A DNA stretch of 12,585 nt, from contig CABUKE010000018.1 in NCBI GenBank assembly GCA_902492065.1, positions 1 through 12,585 on the forward strand, in the 5' to 3' direction. The position numbers were made by a program, and so were the translations under genes. The notes beneath the pieces are model-generated. The model was not told the DNA's origin. It saw only the letters and a list, made by a program, of their open reading frames with translations, and searched no databases. Shown here piece after piece: positions 1 to 7,715 of this stretch (position 1 is the stretch's first letter; every line of letters starts with the position of its first letter). Source of the DNA: an uncultured Eubacteriales bacterium (GTDB taxonomy: Bacteria; Bacillota; Clostridia; UBA1381; UMGS1253).

Positions 1-538
1 TGCATAATGCTGACGATTACGATGTTGCTGGGGTGCACAAGCTTTGAGTTTGTATCCGCCGCATCGGAATTGAAAACAGCAGACGGCTTTCTGGATGTGG
101 AAGCCGAGGACTTGGAGTTTGACAAGGGCTTTCTGGAAGTAACGAAGAACGACATGTTTTCGAACTCGAAAGGCTTGGCGGTAAAGAGCGAGGACAAGAC
201 GGAGCCTGCGGCGGACGACCCGGCGCACCTGGACTTGAGCTTTACCGCAGACAAGGCGGGTACATACACGATATGGATGCGCCACACGGCAGAGACGGCA
301 AACATGTCGGGCCAGAACGTATTTTTGTCTGTGCAGGGCGGCAAATACGACATAAAAATGCTGGAGGCATCGCCGGAGCAGCCAAAGTGGATGAAGTTGG
401 CGACGGTTACGGCTGCAAAAGACGGGGAAAAAGTATCGGTAAAAATCCGTCGGCGCCAGCAGTATGCGATTGTGCTTGACCGGTTTATCATTACGAATGA
501 CGCATCTTATGTACCGGATGACGGAGCGCTTGGGATTG
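1..538 (+). repeat. Direct repeat copy A (538 bp, exact), encoding signal peptide plus first CBM-like domain
   Basis: Bases 1-538 match 3437-3974 with no mismatch or gap that I can find when reading both copies. The first difference is at base 539 (G versus C at 3975), right where the folded domain ends and the Pro/Ser-rich linker begins. The left border is not visible because the window starts inside the repeat. Downstream the two proteins are only distantly alike. Confidence 0.97.
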
Positions 539-3381
539 GCGGCGCTACGCCGAAGCCGTCGTCTGAGCCGTCGAATCCGTCCGGCCCTGCTCCGGAGATG
601 ACGGAAAAGGGAGGCGTTGCCTTTATTGAGGCAGAGGATGCGGCAATCAACAGTGCGGATGCGACGGCGGGAGCGGAAGCTAACGCATCGAATGGGAATG
701 TTGTTACGATTATCAACGACCATGCACAGCCGGCCAAGGGCGATACCGGTGCAGTAGAGTTTACGTTTGTACCGGAAGAGGACGGCGGTTATGCGCTGTG
801 GATGCGTGTTAAGCCAACATCACCGAACAAACGCGTTTGGTGTTCCGTTGGCGACAGCGAATATTCTGAAGTCCGTCTGGGGGGAGAAAACGGCGTTTAC
901 CATTGGGCAGGAATTGTTGCATTTAATGCCAAGAAAGGCGAAGAAGTAAAGATTAAAATGACACAGGCGAGCGGCTGGTTTGCAGCGGATTGCTTTGCAA
1001 TTGGTAAAAATCCGGACGATAAGACGGTATATACGCCGGATGATAAGGATTTTGGCCTTAGCGGAGCAAACATTGGAGATCCGCCGGAGATAAAGGCGGA
1101 ATCGAAGGGAGAGTACCCCTACGTGGAGAACAGTCTTGACAAAATGGAGGGCGGCGTTGCATTGCTGCTTGACACGGCAAACGCATATGCTAACAATGCG
1201 CTTACCATGATTGACCCGGACAATGCGGCAGTTGTCGCAACGACGGTAAACGACCGTACGCTGGTGCCGATTCGCTTTATCGCGGAGAGCTTCGGCGCAG
1301 AGGTAGGCTGGGACGAAGCGGCGTCGACGGCAAGCGTTGCGCTCGACGGGAAAAATATTTCGATTGTGCTGGGACAGACGGAAATGACAGTGGACGGCAC
1401 GCCGATTGCGCTCGACGTTGCTGCAGAAACCATGCATGACCGGACGATGCTCCCGCTGCGTGCTATCTCGGAATCGCTTGATAAGAATGTGTTCTGGGAC
1501 GACCGGGGATTGATTCTGATTACAGATAAAGACACGGTGATTGACGCAGAAGAGGATGGCAGACTTGTAGAAAGTATGCTCGGCTACCTGAAAACGGGCA
1601 AGCTCGCGCTCAATTATGCGGTTGCTCCGCACTTTACGCAGAGTGTTATCGACTATGCGTGCAACATCAAGCAGTTCAACTATTCGCTTACGAATCAGGA
1701 TGCAAGCTCCGGCGCGGCAAATGCGCTCTATTACCTGACGCTTGCGGCAGGTACGGACGAAACGATTGCCGCTTCGGACGGAACGCTCGCTAAGGACGCG
1801 GCACTGACGCTTTTGCGCAGTCTGATTGCCGGCGGCAACGAGCCGCTCTGCTCGACGAGTTGTTTCTGGTCGCACAGCGTTGTGTCGGCGGCGCTCCTGC
1901 TGGTGAAGAATACGCCGGTTATCTATGATGAGTTGACGCAGGATGAGATTGATCGGATTGAGCTTTTGGAGAAATGCCTGGCGATTGCGGGTAACTGGGG
2001 CTACAACGACGAAAACGATTATGCTACCGGCCCGGATCTGAAGGGGAACTTCGGCAAAACGTGGAACCCGAACCACCGGCATTCATATCTGCCGACAGTT
2101 CTGATGGGCGCGTTGTATTTCGGTTCGGATGAGCTGAATGAGATTTACACCTCCTTCGACTATGACGAATATATGGCGAAGCTGGAGGAGTACGGCTTTA
2201 CGAATATCATCGGCGCGTGGTCGGCTGCCGGCAAGGATTTGATGGAAAACGGCGGCGACGCTGTATTGGTTGGCAATCAGGGAATCAACAACCAGAAACC
2301 GGGCGACCCGGCTGGTACGGGCAAGGGCGTCAAGATTCCGTTTAAGTACATGGGGATTGGCCTTGACGACATTGAAGGAATTTATGAAAAATTGCTTGAT
2401 GCAACATATAAGGGTACGGTTGTAAATGGTTTTGGATCAGACTGCTACATTGTAACGGGCGAAAGCTCTCCGTTTTTGGGCTATGAAGGTATGATGTTTG
2501 AATTTGCAGCGAGTGATGGCTACGGTATCCGCAGCAAGGCGGGATACTGCTACGACAGTTTTCTGGTAATTATGCCGGTGCTGGCAAACCTCAAGATGTT
2601 TGGCGGTTGGGATTCCCAGAGTGAGAGCCAGCAGTTCTACGATACAAGGATGTATGTCGGCAATTCAGATATGATCTTTAAAATGCAGCAGGGCTATCAG
2701 GGCTATTCGAACGGAAGCCCGAGCAGTGTGGAATATGAATCCTCCTTTGTTGGTCAGGGCTATATGATGAGCAAGGATTTGTGGGTGAACTTCCACAGTA
2801 TGCAAAACGAGGACATTACCATTGCGCAGAAACCGACGCTCGTGGTCGACCCCTATGAGGGAATTACTGAGCCGCCGGAAGGCTCTTATGAATCGACTAT
2901 GTCGCTGGGCGATGTTTTTGCAGACGAGTCTTATTTTGACCTCGGAAAAAAATATACGGGCAAAGTGACGGCGGAATTTGATTTGGTATTTGGCCCGGAT
3001 ACGGACAGTGCATTCAACGGCGTTGTGATGTTTGACGAGCAGGGCGCGACCGACCGGATTTGGGGTAACACTAATGTGATGATCCAGTGCTCCGGCGGAA
3101 AGATTAATGTTCGCAATGGGTCAAAATATGAGTATTCCGGCTATGAATTTGCGCCGAACTTCCGCTTCCATTTCAAGGTAGAGATGGACGCTTCGAAGAA
3201 GACCTACAGTGTATGGATGACGCCGACTTGGCCGACTGAAGGCGAGGAAAAACAGGTTGCAAAGGATTTTGCGTTCCGTACCGGCGCTGTAGAGATTGAT
3301 AATATTGGTGACCTGATTTTGTCGACAGAAGTCGGTGTTATGGGCAGCTTCTGGGTAGAAAACCTTACGATTTCCGAGTAA
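1..3381 (+). CDS. Secreted multidomain protein: two CBM-like domains, stalk domain, uncharacterised helical domain, lectin-like sandwich (5' partial)
   Basis: The reading frame is open from base 1. By comparison with the identical repeat at 3437, five codons, including a GTG start, lie outside the window; the ATG at base 7 is internal to the signal peptide. Domains in order: hydrophobic signal peptide (bases 1-60); CBM35/CBM6-like sandwich opening with VEAED and closing with LDRFIITND (about 85-510); Pro/Ser linker (540-600); second CBM-like domain (about 610-1050); stalk domain of the copper-amine-oxidase-N type in two halves, each with an NDRTLVP/HDRTMLP motif (about 1144-1545); a helical domain of about 430 residues (about 1560-2850) with conserved blocks such as NWGYNDENDY (1993-2022), WNPNHR (2062-2079), WSAAGK (from 2218) and GMMFEF (from 2488); and a C-terminal concanavalin-like sandwich (about 2880-3378). 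I recognise no catalytic family for the helical domain. It may be an alpha/alpha-toroid lyase or hydrolase, inferred from its size, helical look and lyase neighbour. The next gene starts 40 bases downstream, so the two are probably one operon. Confidence 0.9.
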   Translation, partial: CIMLTITMLLGCTSFEFVSAASELKTADGFLDVEAEDLEFDKGFLEVTKNDMFSNSKGLAVKSEDKTEPAADDPAHLDLSFTADKAGTYTIWMRHTAETANMSGQNVFLSVQGGKYDIKMLEASPEQPKWMKLATVTAAKDGEKVSVKIRRRQQYAIVLDRFIITNDASYVPDDGALGIGGATPKPSSEPSNPSGPAPEMTEKGGVAFIEAEDAAINSADATAGAEANASNGNVVTIINDHAQPAKGDTGAVEFTFVPEEDGGYALWMRVKPTSPNKRVWCSVGDSEYSEVRLGGENGVYHWAGIVAFNAKKGEEVKIKMTQASGWFAADCFAIGKNPDDKTVYTPDDKDFGLSGANIGDPPEIKAESKGEYPYVENSLDKMEGGVALLLDTANAYANNALTMIDPDNAAVVATTVNDRTLVPIRFIAESFGAEVGWDEAASTASVALDGKNISIVLGQTEMTVDGTPIALDVAAETMHDRTMLPLRAISESLDKNVFWDDRGLILITDKDTVIDAEEDGRLVESMLGYLKTGKLALNYAVAPHFTQSVIDYACNIKQFNYSLTNQDASSGAANALYYLTLAAGTDETIAASDGTLAKDAALTLLRSLIAGGNEPLCSTSCFWSHSVVSAALLLVKNTPVIYDELTQDEIDRIELLEKCLAIAGNWGYNDENDYATGPDLKGNFGKTWNPNHRHSYLPTVLMGALYFGSDELNEIYTSFDYDEYMAKLEEYGFTNIIGAWSAAGKDLMENGGDAVLVGNQGINNQKPGDPAGTGKGVKIPFKYMGIGLDDIEGIYEKLLDATYKGTVVNGFGSDCYIVTGESSPFLGYEGMMFEFAASDGYGIRSKAGYCYDSFLVIMPVLANLKMFGGWDSQSESQQFYDTRMYVGNSDMIFKMQQGYQGYSNGSPSSVEYESSFVGQGYMMSKDLWVNFHSMQNEDITIAQKPTLVVDPYEGITEPPEGSYESTMSLGDVFADESYFDLGKKYTGKVTAEFDLVFGPDTDSAFNGVVMFDEQGATDRIWGNTNVMIQCSGGKINVRNGSKYEYSGYEFAPNFRFHFKVEMDASKKTYSVWMTPTWPTEGEEKQVAKDFAFRTGAVEIDNIGDLILSTEVGVMGSFWVENLTISE

Positions 3382-3407
3382 GAAGAAGGTAAAGCTCTAA
3401 GCTGAAA

Positions 3408-3414
3408 AAGGGGG
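3408..3414 (+). promoter_or_regulatory. Ribosome binding site fixing the GTG start at 3422
   Basis: The sequence AAGGGGG lies 7 bases before a GTG codon whose translation begins with two lysines and a hydrophobic stretch, as expected of a signal peptide. This favours GTG at 3422 over the internal ATG at 3443, which would cut the positively charged n-region off. Confidence 0.75.
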
Positions 3415-3421
3415 CAGGCTT

Positions 3422-6400
3422 GTGAAGAAGATTCTTTGCATAATGCTGACGATTACGATGTTGCTGGGGTGCACAAGCTTTGAGTTTGTATCCGCCGCAT
3501 CGGAATTGAAAACAGCAGACGGCTTTCTGGATGTGGAAGCCGAGGACTTGGAGTTTGACAAGGGCTTTCTGGAAGTAACGAAGAACGACATGTTTTCGAA
3601 CTCGAAAGGCTTGGCGGTAAAGAGCGAGGACAAGACGGAGCCTGCGGCGGACGACCCGGCGCACCTGGACTTGAGCTTTACCGCAGACAAGGCGGGTACA
3701 TACACGATATGGATGCGCCACACGGCAGAGACGGCAAACATGTCGGGCCAGAACGTATTTTTGTCTGTGCAGGGCGGCAAATACGACATAAAAATGCTGG
3801 AGGCATCGCCGGAGCAGCCAAAGTGGATGAAGTTGGCGACGGTTACGGCTGCAAAAGACGGGGAAAAAGTATCGGTAAAAATCCGTCGGCGCCAGCAGTA
3901 TGCGATTGTGCTTGACCGGTTTATCATTACGAATGACGCATCTTATGTACCGGATGACGGAGCGCTTGGGATTGCGGGGGCAACCCCGCGTCCAAGCGTG
4001 GCACCGTCAGGCCCAGTAGAAACTATTGAGCTGAAAAGCGGCGCGGCCCGCTTTGAGTCGGAGGCGGTCACTGTTGTATCCGACTTTGTAGAGGTGTCCG
4101 ACAACGACGCTTCCGGCAAGAAGGCGCTCAACATTGACGGTGACCACGGGGCAAAGCCCGCGGTAACTGACCCAGCCCAGATCGCATTTAACTTTAAGGC
4201 TGACCAGGATGGTACGTATGTCCTTTGGGCTTATGCGAAGCCGACGACGCCGAACAAGTCAATGGCTGTTTCTATTAATAATGAAGCGTATAAGGTTGTG
4301 GCGCTCAATGCGCCGGAGAACGCATATGAATGGCGTATGCTTGTGCCGATTGCCGGCGTAAAAGCGGGCGACACGGTAAATGTGCGTCTGCGTGCGGCGA
4401 CGGGATATTTCCGCGTTGACCAGTTTATGGTGCTAAACGGGCAGGATAAAAAGCCGGTTGGCATTGATGCGCAGATAGAGGAATATGAAGTCGGCAAGCT
4501 GGACGAAACGCTCTACCCAAAACCGAGCTTTACGCCGCCGCCGGAGCATCCGCGCCTGTATTTTACGAAGGACGACATTCCAACTATATTAGAGAATGCG
4601 ACGAAGATGCAGAACGAAGAAGCGTGGCGCAAGTACCGGGAAATGCTGGAGATGGATATACAGAACGGTATACTTCCGGAGCCGCAGCCCGGCACGATGA
4701 ACGTCAATAACCAGTCGCTCGGTACGATTGAGGCATGGGCGTTCAACTATGTGACCGAGGGTAATGAGGAGTACGGCAGAAAGGCGATCGAAGCCATCCA
4801 GAATTACATGGACACGCTTGTGCTGATCGACCCGAACAACGATAACTACACCCGTAACGGCGGTCATGCGATATTTACGCTCTCCGAGGTATACGACTGG
4901 TGTTATCCGCTTTTGACCGAGGATGACAAAGATAATATGATTAATCAGGTCATCGAGATGGTTCAGGGCGGTATCGAGGTTGGCTGGCCCCCGGTGAAGC
5001 AGGGGTCAGTGACGAGCCATGGGAGCGAGGCGCAGATTCTGCGCGATTTGAATTCGTTTGCAATTGCGGTCTACGACGAGCGGCCGGATATTTACAATGT
5101 TGTAGTTGGACGGTTTTTGGCCGACTATGTGCCTGCAAGAAAGTTTACCTATCCGTCGCACATGTTCCACCAGGGCAGCGGCTACGGCAGCTACCGCGGA
5201 CAGTGGGACTATAATGCGACATGGATTTTTGACCGGATGGGACAGGAGAGAATCTTTGGCGACGACCAGCAGTATGCAGCGTATTGGTTTTTGTATCTGC
5301 GCCGCCCGGACGGGCAGCTCATGCGCGATGGCGACGCTTCAACGAACGGGAGTGAGATTGGCGCGTATTCCAACGACCTGAAGCGTATTATGATGCTGGC
5401 GGGCAACTATTATCAGGATCCGTATCTGAAGCAGGAGGCCATGCGGTCGAACCCATATTTGAGCACGTTTGCTTATGGGCACGGAAATATGAGTCCGGTT
5501 GAGTTTCTGATTTTCAACGACCCGGATCTGTGGGGCAGACCTCTTTCTGAGCTGCCGCAGACAAAGTACTTCGGCTCGCCACAGGGTGCAATGATTGCCC
5601 GTACGGGCTGGGACGACGGCATGGATTCTCCTGTTGCGATGGCGTATATGAAAATCAATGAGATTTGGTTTGCAAACCATCACCATCTTGACGCGGGGAG
5701 CTTCCAACTCTACTACAAAGGAATCTTAGCAAATGATTCCGGTCGGTATCAGGGGTATGGTACTGACCACGATATGGCCTACAACAAACGCAGCATTGCG
5801 CATAATACGATTACAGTTTACGACCCGAGCGAGACGGGCGGCTACTACCAAATGCAGACAAATGACGGCGGCCAGGAGGTCAAAGGGGGCGGAGGCGAGC
5901 AATCGCATATCGACTTCTTCAAAAACGGCGGCAACGAAACGGGCAAGGTCGAAGGACATGAGTTTGGCCCCGATCAGCTCGAGCCGGACTATTCGTACCT
6001 GAAGGGCGATATCACAAAGGCGTATAATTCTTCCAAGATGGAGGATTATGAGCGCAGCTTCCTGTTCCTCGATTTGAAGAACGATACAAACCCGGCTGCA
6101 TTGATTGTGTTTGACCGCGTGCGTTCCTCGAATAAGGACTTTAAAAAGGCATGGCTGCTGCATGGGCCGACGGAGCCGGAAGTCGACGGTAACCGGACAG
6201 TGTTCCGCAATACAGAAAACGGGTACAACGGGAAAATGACCGTTGACACACTTCTGCCAAAGGCGGACAATACAGAAATCAATATAATCGGCGGCCCGGG
6301 CCAGGAGGCGTGGGTCGTGGATAAGAATTATCCGGCCGGGACGCAGCTTGACATGACAAAGGCACATGAGTCCGACGGCTGGCGGATTGAAGTATCGCCG

Positions 6401-7606
6401 AAAACGGCGGAGAAACAGGACTACTTCCTTAACGTGCTGCAAGTGGGCGACGCAGAGCCGGATACGCCTGCGCTGCCGACGACGCTGATTGAAACGGATA
6501 CGCATGTGGGTGCACAGATTGCAGACCGCGTGGCGCTGTTCTCCCTTGAGAAAGGCAGGACAAAGGATGATATTACATTCAGCTTTGAAGGTGAAGGCAC
6601 GTACAAAATTATGGTAGCAGACGTCGAGGCAGGTACCTACCGCGTAATGCGAGATGGCACGGAAGTTGCAACGGCTGTTGCGAGCGAAGAAGGTGGCCTG
6701 CTCAACTTTGAGGGCGAGGCAGGCGCCTATACCATCACCTATGCGGATACAGCGGCGGAAAAGCAGTTCCCGGAGCCGAGCCCGAAGGCTGACGAGGGCA
6801 TTACGCTCCGCATTGCGAACAAATTTGTCTACACAGACGTGGCGCCCACGTTGGTGAATGACCGGACGCTCGTGCCCATGCGTGTTATCTTTGAAAAGCT
6901 TGGCGCAACGGTGGACTGGGACGAGGCGACGCGTACTGTGACGGCGAACAAGGACGCACGGACAATTCAGCTTTCGATTGATAACACGACTGCGTTGGTG
7001 GATGGGAAAGAAGTTGCGCTTGACGTTCCTGCCATGCAGCTCAACGACAGAACACTCGTACCCGTGCGGTTCATTGCGGAAACGCTCAACTGTAAGGTAG
7101 AGTGGGACGGGTGTGCACAGACGGTATATGTTTCCAACCCGTCGAAAATTATTGGGCAGGTGGATGAAAACGGCAATATCTACTATCCGCCGCAGCACGA
7201 TATCCCGAATGCGCTCCCGATCTATGAGCTGTACCAGAACGATTCGGATGAGAACCGGATTGAGCAGAGCATAGACGGTGATTTGTCGACCCGGTGGGCC
7301 GTAGAAGGTACGCAAAACTGGGCGTGGGGTACGTATGACCTGGGCAGTGTTAAGACGCTCGACAAGGCATATCTGGCTTTCCATAATGGACATCAGCGGG
7401 TGTATACCTTCTCGCTCGACGTTTCCGAGGATGGCGAGAACTGGACGCGCATCATTGATAAACAGACGACAAGCGGAACGACGCTTGAGCTCGAGGCATA
7501 TGACATGAAGGGTGCTAAGGCCCGGTATGTGAAGTTTCTGGGAGATGGAAACACCGTGAACATGTGGAACTCGTTGACGGAAATTGTCTTTACAGAAAAG
7601 AAATAA
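3422..7606 (+). CDS. Secreted heparinase II/III-superfamily polysaccharide lyase with CBM-like, stalk and F5/8-type domains
   Basis: 1394 residues from a GTG start. Order: signal peptide (1-27, possible lipobox LLGC ending at Cys17); CBM35/CBM6-like domain (about 28-180, identical to the previous gene's); second CBM-like domain (about 200-345); heparinase II/III catalytic unit, with an alpha/alpha toroid from the HPRLYFTKDD motif at His376 to about 720 and a beta-sandwich to about 1115; stalk domain (about 1125-1242); F5/8-type, CBM32-like domain (about 1257-1394, with DGDLSTRW). Candidate catalytic residues are His533 and Glu536 (HGSE), Tyr588 (GSGYGSY) and His754/755 (HHHLDAG). Candidate metal ligands are Asp757, Asp772 and His794. 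His533 and Tyr588 are 55 residues apart, the same as His202-Tyr257 of Pedobacter heparinase II as I recall it. The family cleaves uronate-containing polysaccharides by beta-elimination outside the cytoplasmic membrane. The substrate cannot be read from the sequence. A terminator follows directly. Confidence 0.93.
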   Translation: MKKILCIMLTITMLLGCTSFEFVSAASELKTADGFLDVEAEDLEFDKGFLEVTKNDMFSNSKGLAVKSEDKTEPAADDPAHLDLSFTADKAGTYTIWMRHTAETANMSGQNVFLSVQGGKYDIKMLEASPEQPKWMKLATVTAAKDGEKVSVKIRRRQQYAIVLDRFIITNDASYVPDDGALGIAGATPRPSVAPSGPVETIELKSGAARFESEAVTVVSDFVEVSDNDASGKKALNIDGDHGAKPAVTDPAQIAFNFKADQDGTYVLWAYAKPTTPNKSMAVSINNEAYKVVALNAPENAYEWRMLVPIAGVKAGDTVNVRLRAATGYFRVDQFMVLNGQDKKPVGIDAQIEEYEVGKLDETLYPKPSFTPPPEHPRLYFTKDDIPTILENATKMQNEEAWRKYREMLEMDIQNGILPEPQPGTMNVNNQSLGTIEAWAFNYVTEGNEEYGRKAIEAIQNYMDTLVLIDPNNDNYTRNGGHAIFTLSEVYDWCYPLLTEDDKDNMINQVIEMVQGGIEVGWPPVKQGSVTSHGSEAQILRDLNSFAIAVYDERPDIYNVVVGRFLADYVPARKFTYPSHMFHQGSGYGSYRGQWDYNATWIFDRMGQERIFGDDQQYAAYWFLYLRRPDGQLMRDGDASTNGSEIGAYSNDLKRIMMLAGNYYQDPYLKQEAMRSNPYLSTFAYGHGNMSPVEFLIFNDPDLWGRPLSELPQTKYFGSPQGAMIARTGWDDGMDSPVAMAYMKINEIWFANHHHLDAGSFQLYYKGILANDSGRYQGYGTDHDMAYNKRSIAHNTITVYDPSETGGYYQMQTNDGGQEVKGGGGEQSHIDFFKNGGNETGKVEGHEFGPDQLEPDYSYLKGDITKAYNSSKMEDYERSFLFLDLKNDTNPAALIVFDRVRSSNKDFKKAWLLHGPTEPEVDGNRTVFRNTENGYNGKMTVDTLLPKADNTEINIIGGPGQEAWVVDKNYPAGTQLDMTKAHESDGWRIEVSPKTAEKQDYFLNVLQVGDAEPDTPALPTTLIETDTHVGAQIADRVALFSLEKGRTKDDITFSFEGEGTYKIMVADVEAGTYRVMRDGTEVATAVASEEGGLLNFEGEAGAYTITYADTAAEKQFPEPSPKADEGITLRIANKFVYTDVAPTLVNDRTLVPMRVIFEKLGATVDWDEATRTVTANKDARTIQLSIDNTTALVDGKEVALDVPAMQLNDRTLVPVRFIAETLNCKVEWDGCAQTVYVSNPSKIIGQVDENGNIYYPPQHDIPNALPIYELYQNDSDENRIEQSIDGDLSTRWAVEGTQNWAWGTYDLGSVKTLDKAYLAFHNGHQRVYTFSLDVSEDGENWTRIIDKQTTSGTTLELEAYDMKGAKARYVKFLGDGNTVNMWNSLTEIVFTEKK
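3437..3974 (+). repeat. Direct repeat copy B (538 bp, exact)
   Basis: This is the second copy of bases 1-538, at an offset of 3436 bases and in the same reading frame. It encodes residues 6 to about 184 of the lyase. After it the linker changes from a Lys-Pro-Ser-rich version to one with ATPRPSVAPS, and similarity drops to that of distant paralogues. Confidence 0.97.
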
Positions 7607-7618
7607 AGATACTTTTGG

Positions 7619-7646
7619 AACAGGGCGCGGAATCGCGCCCTGTTTT
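7619..7646 (+). terminator. Rho-independent terminator after the lyase gene
   Basis: A perfect 11-bp inverted repeat (7619-7629 with 7634-7644, arm AACAGGGCGCG) encloses the four-base loop GAAT and runs into a short T stretch (7643-7646). It starts 12 bases after the lyase stop codon. The T tract is short, so termination may be incomplete and some read-through into the next gene is possible. Confidence 0.8.
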
Positions 7647-7701
7647 GGATAGAAGATTCCGCCGCAGGACAACGGTATTATTTTGACATCATGGAGCAGG
7701 G

Positions 7702-7708
7702 AAGGGGG
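7702..7708 (+). promoter_or_regulatory. Ribosome binding site fixing the ATG start at 7716
   Basis: AAGGGGG lies 7 bases before ATG at 7716. A TTG at 7683 would add 11 polar residues, but it has no comparable site upstream, so the later start is chosen. Confidence 0.75.
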
Positions 7709-7715
7709 TAGAAAG

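Noticed and set aside
1144..1545. Copper amine oxidase activity
   Set aside because: Only the N-terminal stalk-type domain that gave the family its name is present. The catalytic oxidase domain with its topaquinone tyrosine and copper histidines is absent.
820..2082. 420-residue open frame on the minus strand
   Set aside because: It lies fully antisense to the well supported first gene, is rich in Arg, Cys and Val without any domain pattern, and is what GC-biased third positions produce on the opposite strand.
5726..7672. 648-residue open frame on the minus strand
   Set aside because: It is antisense to the heparinase-type lyase whose catalytic motifs and domains are clear, runs through the terminator hairpin, and its translation is Arg/Cys/His-rich with no recognisable domain.
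7683..7715. TTG start for the membrane protein, and TTGACA at 7683-7688 as a -35 box
   Set aside because: The TTG has no ribosome binding site and adds 11 polar residues. No -10-like hexamer lies 16-18 bases after TTGACA.
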